Source of the DNA: Pseudomonadota bacterium
GTDB lineage: Bacteria; Pseudomonadota; Alphaproteobacteria; Rhizobiales; Xanthobacteraceae
Direction of reading: 5' to 3'
DNA length: 11,471 nucleotides
Assembly: GCA_021779635.1 (NCBI GenBank)
Contig: JAJYAH010000153.1
Coordinates: 1-11,471 of the forward strand
In this document: positions 8,013-11,471 of the stretch, piece after piece
How the letters are laid out: each line of letters opens with the position of its first letter
Numbering within the stretch: the stretch's first letter is position 1
Translations under genes and position numbers: made by a program
Notes under the pieces: generated by a model
Seen by the model: the letters and a program-made list of their open reading frames with translations, nothing else
What the model was told of the DNA's origin: nothing
Databases searched by the model: none

Positions 8013-8371
8013 GTCCGTGATCAATTTATATGTAACAGTCGGCATTCTAAGGAGCAAAAGTCGGGAGAACCATAAGTTCCGTGCTTCAGACCGGCGGAGG
8101 CCTGTGCCGCGAGGGAAGGTCTTTCCGAAGTTTGTAATGCGATATTGATCGCTCGATGGAGTTGATCGGCGGCGTGGATTCCGCGATCCTGGTCCATGGC
8201 TTGCGTATAGCAAGCGATTCGACAATGGTCTGAAGTACCAACGGCGCAAATCAAGCAGCTGGCAGCGGCGGCGAATCGCTTCCTTGCGGCGTGCCTTAGG
8301 GTGTCGGCGATTCGCTTTAGGCGGTTCACACGGCGACCATGATCAGGAGAGGCCGAGCGCCCCCCGCAGGA
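8013..8371. other. Gap between the ParA-like and AraC-family genes
   Basis: This interval follows the ParA-like stop and precedes the AraC-family start, both on the minus strand. A minus frame at 8021-8329 (starting MNRLKRIADTLRHAARKRF) is open but unrecognised and has no supporting features. The notable content is a pair of 13-base near-repeats at 8269-8281 and 8305-8317, listed separately. Confidence 0.35.
8269..8317. repeat. Direct pair CGGCGA(A/T)TCGCTT, 36-base period
   Basis: CGGCGAATCGCTT at 8269-8281 recurs as CGGCGATTCGCTT at 8305-8317, differing only at the central base. Each core GCGA-N-TCGC is itself a palindrome around one base. The two copies start 36 bases apart and lie about 260-300 bases upstream of the AraC-family start. 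They could be operator sites for a dimeric regulator, including the adjacent AraC-family protein; this is inference. Confidence 0.35.
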
Positions 8372-9100
8372 TTAAAAAGCTAGAGCAGCAGGTTCGGTCG
8401 ACAAGGATGGCAGCGCCACGGCCAATGACGGGGTCGTGGCTGGCTGTTCGGCGCTGAAGGTCCCAGAGACCAACTTCTCCTGAATCCATTGCCACAAGCT
8501 GCGAATTTCTTCGGCCGATTTGCCGTTCGGCGCGAACTCGCTGACGGAAAGGCCGGCGCTCAATGCGTCCTGATGGTCGTTACGCATGACCACGAAAGGT
8601 CGGGCAAGTACGTCCGCAAGGTCGGAAGACGCGTCATCGGCAAGCGACTCCGCGGCGTCGTCAATGCGCTGCCCTCGGGGAGGTGTCTGATTGAGAATGA
8701 ACGCGAATCGCTTCTTCCAGCTACGCACAAGGCTCAAGGTCGATATCGTCGCCTCGACGTCAGCGGTGCTTGGCCGCACGGGGATGAGGCATAAGTTCGC
8801 GTGACGAATCGCGGCGGTCCTGACGGCACTGACTCCACCCGCGGTATCGATGATTGTCAGCGACACGCCAGAGAGTTCGAGTTGCTTGAGGCGAGGTTCG
8901 ATCTCCTGGATGCTGAAAATGGTTTCGACCAACGGTTCTGGATTGCCGCGACGTTTTCTCCAGTTGGAAAGCGTCCCCTGCGGATCGGTCTCGATCAGTC
9001 TGACGCGATAGCCCGCGTGCATGGCTGCGAGCGCGAGGCCGATCGAAAGGGTGCTCTTCCCACTACCGCCTTTCTGAGTCGCAAGTACGACTGTGTGCAT
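8372..9100 (-). CDS. Orphan ParA-like Walker-type ATPase
   Basis: A 242-residue ParA/MinD-superfamily ATPase. The start at ATG 9100 is chosen because MHTVVLATQKGGSGKST begins the family domain and AAGGA lies 9 bases upstream; the frame open to 9151 is not needed. The deviant Walker A is at residues 9-17, with signature Lys10 and Lys15. Asp39 sits in IETDPQGTLSNW (switch region), and Asp85 in LTIIDTAGG is Walker B. The block FILNQTPPRGQRIDDAAESL and the ending FAPNGKSAEEIRSLWQWIQE are typical of short ParA-like proteins of rhizobia; the last 30 residues are Ala/Ser/Pro-rich and probably disordered. ParA proteins use ATP-dependent dimers to position DNA or protein cargo. There is no N-terminal HTH and no ParB in the window, so a cargo-positioning or vestigial role is as likely as DNA partition. 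Two imperfect palindromes lie just upstream. Confidence 0.92.
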   Translation of the reverse strand: MHTVVLATQKGGSGKSTLSIGLALAAMHAGYRVRLIETDPQGTLSNWRKRRGNPEPLVETIFSIQEIEPRLKQLELSGVSLTIIDTAGGVSAVRTAAIRHANLCLIPVRPSTADVEATISTLSLVRSWKKRFAFILNQTPPRGQRIDDAAESLADDASSDLADVLARPFVVMRNDHQDALSAGLSVSEFAPNGKSAEEIRSLWQWIQEKLVSGTFSAEQPATTPSLAVALPSLSTEPAALAF

Positions 9101-9164
9101 TGGCAAGAATCCTTTGTTCCTCTGGTTCTGGGCATTCGGGGCAACACGCAACGGCAGCTCGGCG

Positions 9165-9183
9165 GCTCTTCACGTGCAAGAGC
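9165..9183. promoter_or_regulatory. Imperfect palindrome with CACGTG core upstream of parA-like gene
   Basis: The sequence GCTCTTCACGTGCAAGAGC has arms GCTCTT and AAGAGC around a CACGTG core, off from a perfect 20-base palindrome by one missing base on the left. It lies about 65 bases upstream of the ParA-like ATG. CACGTG is also the core of the bacterial parS site (TGTTTCACGTGAAACA), but the flanks differ, so it is only parS-reminiscent. An operator for autoregulation is an equal possibility. Confidence 0.4.
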
Positions 9184-9188
9184 GGCGT

Positions 9189-9216
9189 ACCGAGAAAATC
9201 TGTATGGATTCTCGGT
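9189..9216. repeat. Imperfect inverted repeat upstream of parA-like gene
   Basis: ACCGAGAAAATC (9189-9200) pairs with GATTCTCGGT (9207-9216) if two extra A residues on the left arm are bulged; the loop is six bases. It lies next to the CACGTG palindrome, about 90-115 bases upstream of the ParA-like start. It could be an operator or an RNA hairpin in the leader. No T-run follows on either strand. Confidence 0.35.
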
Positions 9217-9447
9217 TAACGACGGAGTGTTGTGACTTGATGTGGGTTGTTGATGCAGGTTAAGCGAGTAGAATGGGCTAGTTCAATCCGAACGCTGCGC
9301 TGGCCTCGCAGCGGACATCTCCCGATATACCGTCCGAAATATGAAAGTATCTCTCGCCGGCGCAGGGGGCGGGATGGCGAGTTGCCAACTTCCAGGGTGC
9401 GAGGGAGCAAGTTAAAAAAAGCCCTAGACCAGACCGCGCTCAAGCTT

Positions 9448-9463
9448 CGCCCTCGCCAGGGCG
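9448..9463. repeat. GC-rich hairpin CGCCCT-CGCC-AGGGCG
   Basis: A perfect 6-base stem with a 4-base loop, about 85 bases downstream of the stop of the minus-strand globin gene. The T-run that would make it an intrinsic terminator on that strand is about 28 bases further on, so termination is unproven. Confidence 0.3.
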
Positions 9464-9544
9464 GGAAATCTTCGTGTCCGCTGCAAGCTCGCTTTGGTCT
9501 TCCTCAGCGCCGTTGGGCGACGCCTGGTTCATCCCTGGGCAACG

Positions 9545-10000
9545 CTAGTCGACAAGAACGGAAGTATAGGATGAGACCGCCAGTGCCATGTCCAAAGCGA
9601 TATATTTGTGGAGGGTCGCGATCAGCCGTGCTTTCACTGGTAACGGCAAAGATGCATTTATTATTTCCATCGAGAAGTTGGAGCCGATTTTCATGTATCC
9701 GGCCACATACCATCTTACGTCCAGTCCGATCTCTCGATGTTTTATGCCGATTAGTGAAGCTCTGTTGAAATAGGCATTGTCAAACCTGCTCTTAAAGAGG
9801 GTTTCCCAATGCTCCTTTTGCTTTTCTTTTAGATGATCGATCGCCTTCGCGCTTAACCTGGGATCGAAGCCGGCCTGCAAAAAATCAGCATAGAAGCTTT
9901 CGACTATCTCTGGCGCACGATGCTGAACAAGCGACCAAACCAGCGCCGCGTGGCAACGAGACACTCTATCAATCGCGAGAAGGGGGAGAATGTCTTCCAT
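9545..10000 (-). CDS. Stand-alone globin sensor domain (globin-coupled-sensor type)
   Basis: A 151-residue protein that is a globin-coupled-sensor globin domain and nothing else. It matches the domain of the transducer at 628 with constant spacing: EHWETLFKSRFDNAYF beside [34 protein letters not shown] beside [19 protein letters not shown], and IALDMALAVSSY beside [12 protein letters not shown]. The proximal haem histidine would be His88 (IKHREIGL). It should bind haem and sense O2, NO or CO. The protein stops (TAG 9545-9547) just where the linker to an output domain would begin, so it is either a genuine single-domain sensor or a remnant of a fused sensor; no output domain is visible downstream in any frame. 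The ATG at 10000 gives a nearly complete globin fold, though the ribosome site is weak. It is divergent from the membrane diguanylate cyclase, 269 bases away, which makes that enzyme a candidate partner. Being intact over the whole domain argues for function. Confidence 0.88.
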   Translation of the reverse strand: MEDILPLLAIDRVSRCHAALVWSLVQHRAPEIVESFYADFLQAGFDPRLSAKAIDHLKEKQKEHWETLFKSRFDNAYFNRASLIGIKHREIGLDVRWYVAGYMKIGSNFSMEIINASLPLPVKARLIATLHKYIALDMALAVSSYTSVLVD

Positions 10001-10081
10001 AATCGCAAATCTCGGGCGGATGCATATTCTTGCAACACGCTAGAAACTACAGGCCGGGCGTTAACAGGCGTCATCACCGAA

Positions 10082-10095
10082 TTGATTTAAATCGC
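10082..10095. promoter_or_regulatory. Weak FNR/FixK-like half-palindrome in the divergent intergenic region
   Basis: TTGAT-TTAA-ATCGC matches the FNR/FixK consensus TTGAT-N4-ATCAA fully in the left arm and at three of five positions in the right. It lies 82 bases before the globin ATG and 175 bases before the diguanylate cyclase GTG. On its own it is weak; it is listed because a better match precedes the other globin gene. Confidence 0.2.
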
Positions 10096-10269
10096 TTTGG
10101 CCTTCCCGCCCAACCCGCAGCAATGGCCCGGTTGGAGCGACCCGAAGAAAAACGGCAAGCATTTGGCTTGCGAGCTAACCTGGATTAATGCCGAAGAGGG
10201 ATCGATTAAGTTCTCGTCGCGTACAGAAATCGAGCTGAATGCAAGTAAAAATGATGCTCGGGGGGATCG

Positions 10270-11471
10270 GTGAACTATAGTTGGCCTAGTGACGTAGGCA
10301 TCCTTGACCTATTGCATTCAAGTGGACATTCGGTGGAAGCCTCGCGCGAGCGTCGCAGGCTGCTGTTTTCCCGAGTGCGTCTGGCCGCAGGGCTATTGGC
10401 GGCTCTCACCCTGGCATGGGTTGCTGTTGATGCATTTACCCTGAAATGGCCTCTCTGGGGTATCCTGGCCATCGAGCGCATCTGCGCCGCTGCCGCTTTC
10501 GTTTTCCTCACGCTCCGCCGCTATCAGGGACTCTCGGATGCAGCTGCTGTCGGCGCCCTCTTCCTTCTTCCGATTGTTTTCCTGCTCGCGGCGGAGCTGG
10601 CTTTTCAAGGCTTTCCATTCCTGAACGAGTCGATATTCGTATCAACCGCCTATTCCTATGCACCCTTCTTGCTGGCTGCAGGCCTGAGCGTATTTCCGTT
10701 GACCGCAGCCGAAAGTGCTCTTGTGAGCCTTCCTATTCTCGGCATAGCAGCAACGTCTTTGTTCTCGATGCCCGAATTGTTTGTATCCGCGCCCGGGACC
10801 CTCTTTCGATTGATTCTGATAATTGGGATCGCCGCAATTGCCGGAATGGGGCAGCTACGGCTGCTGATAGCTTTGACGGAGCAATCGATTCGCGACCGCC
10901 TGACGGGTGCCTTAACTCGACGCGCCGGTGAAGAGCGGATCAAATCGAGCTTTCGCCGTGCGCTGCAGGCGCGACAGCCGCTGTCCGCTCTCTTTATCGA
11001 CCTCGACAAATTCAAGTCGATCAACGACCGGTTCGGCCATGACGTTGGCGATTCTGTCCTGCGGTCTGCGGCACAATCGATTTCCCGGTGTCTGGAGCAT
11101 TCCGGTGTTCTAATAAGATGGGGCGGCGAGGAATTCGTTGTTCTCCTTCCAAGTGCTGACTTAATGGCTGCTCGGAGAAGTGTCGAGCGTATTGGAAAAC
11201 AAGGAATCGGACGAACGCCCGACGGTTCGAGTGTGACCGCAAGCATTGGGATCGCAGAGTGCCTCGCCGACGAGCCTCCTGATGCGGCCGCCCTGGTTCA
11301 ATTGTCTGACCAGCGGATGTATGCCGCGAAAGCGGCCGGTCGGAACTGTTACATGGCTGGTGCTGAGCAGCCGATGCGGTTCACGGGAGAAAATGATTTG
11401 GCGGCCGCGGCTTTGGTTGTCTCGGCGCCTGCCCCCGCGGCGCGGCGAACGATGACGCCCGCTGTGACGCC
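10270..11471 (+). CDS. Polytopic membrane diguanylate cyclase (GGDEF), 3' end beyond the window
   Basis: This frame stays open from GTG 10270 to the right edge (400 codons, no stop), so the C-terminus is missing. After a short basic start (SRERRRLLFSRVRLAAG) come about six hydrophobic segments (roughly residues 35-205), forming an integral-membrane sensor without recognised ligand motifs. A GGDEF domain follows (about 213-365): RDRLTGALTRRAGEER, LSALFIDLDKFKSINDRFGH, RWGGEEFVVLLPS, SIGIAE, and DQRMYAAKAAGRN. The active-site GGEEF is intact, so it should make cyclic-di-GMP from GTP. No RxxD inhibitory site is present upstream of GGEEF. The tail is Ala/Pro-rich. The start is not certain: GGGGGA lies only 3 bases before GTG 10270, while GTG 10333 has GTGGA about 7 bases upstream; an in-frame TGA at 10252-10254 limits the start from above. 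It is divergent from the stand-alone globin gene. Confidence 0.92.
   Translation, partial: MNYSWPSDVGILDLLHSSGHSVEASRERRRLLFSRVRLAAGLLAALTLAWVAVDAFTLKWPLWGILAIERICAAAAFVFLTLRRYQGLSDAAAVGALFLLPIVFLLAAELAFQGFPFLNESIFVSTAYSYAPFLLAAGLSVFPLTAAESALVSLPILGIAATSLFSMPELFVSAPGTLFRLILIIGIAAIAGMGQLRLLIALTEQSIRDRLTGALTRRAGEERIKSSFRRALQARQPLSALFIDLDKFKSINDRFGHDVGDSVLRSAAQSISRCLEHSGVLIRWGGEEFVVLLPSADLMAARRSVERIGKQGIGRTPDGSSVTASIGIAECLADEPPDAAALVQLSDQRMYAAKAAGRNCYMAGAEQPMRFTGENDLAAAALVVSAPAPAARRTMTPAVT

Larger units (their letters stand above)
9101..9544. other. Gap upstream of the ParA-like gene
   Basis: This 444-base stretch is the 5' region of the ParA-like gene and the 3' flank of the stand-alone globin gene, both on the minus strand. 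Open frames here carry no motif. It holds the two imperfect palindromes at 9165-9216 and a GC hairpin at 9448-9463, listed separately. A run of seven A on the plus strand (9414-9420) would read as a T-run on the minus strand downstream of the globin gene, but no strong stem sits directly before it, so I do not call a terminator. Confidence 0.4.

Noticed and set aside
9165..9183. Canonical parS site
   Set aside because: Only the CACGTG core matches; the flanking TGTTT/AAACA arms are absent.
9414..9463. Intrinsic terminator for the stand-alone globin gene
   Set aside because: The hairpin at 9448-9463 and the T-run of the minus strand at 9414-9420 are about 28 bases apart.

Overview
The window looks like accessory DNA from an alphaproteobacterium, probably Bradyrhizobium-like. 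This is judged from the style of the proteins: a PAS-GGDEF-EAL protein, a LabA-type NYN protein, a short ParA-like ATPase, and an FNR-type regulator with a C-x2-C-x7-C cysteine pattern. No marker gene, tRNA, insertion sequence or phage gene was recognised, so the assignment is an inference. The gene density is low, several gaps exceed 300 bases, and two genes are visibly broken, as in a slowly eroding island.

Left part, plus strand. A gap with FNR/FixK-like half-sites (1-627) leads into a globin-coupled chemotaxis transducer (628-1991) split by a one-base deletion inside its globin domain. A small unknown helical protein follows (2079-2393), then a gap with no clear gene. Next is a membrane-anchored PAS-GGDEF-EAL protein with intact diguanylate cyclase and phosphodiesterase motifs (3034-4797). 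After its stop there is about 470 bases without a recognisable gene.

Middle, minus strand, listed from high to low coordinate: a ParA-like ATPase (8372-9100), an AraC-family regulator (7092-8012), a Crp/Fnr-family regulator (6010-6708, probably from a TTG start), and a LabA-like NYN-domain gene (5272-5837). The NYN gene is dead in this sequence: it has an internal TAA, a one-base frameshift and a substituted active-site acid.

Right part. A stand-alone globin sensor domain (9545-10000, minus) is divergent from a polytopic membrane diguanylate cyclase (10270 to the right edge, plus, incomplete).

Taken together, there are two haem globin sensors of the globin-coupled-sensor type, two cyclic-di-GMP enzymes and one FNR-like regulator within 11 kb. 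This suggests a locus linking oxygen, NO or redox state to motility and cyclic-di-GMP. That joint role is inferred from gene content only. No gene order shows a single operon.
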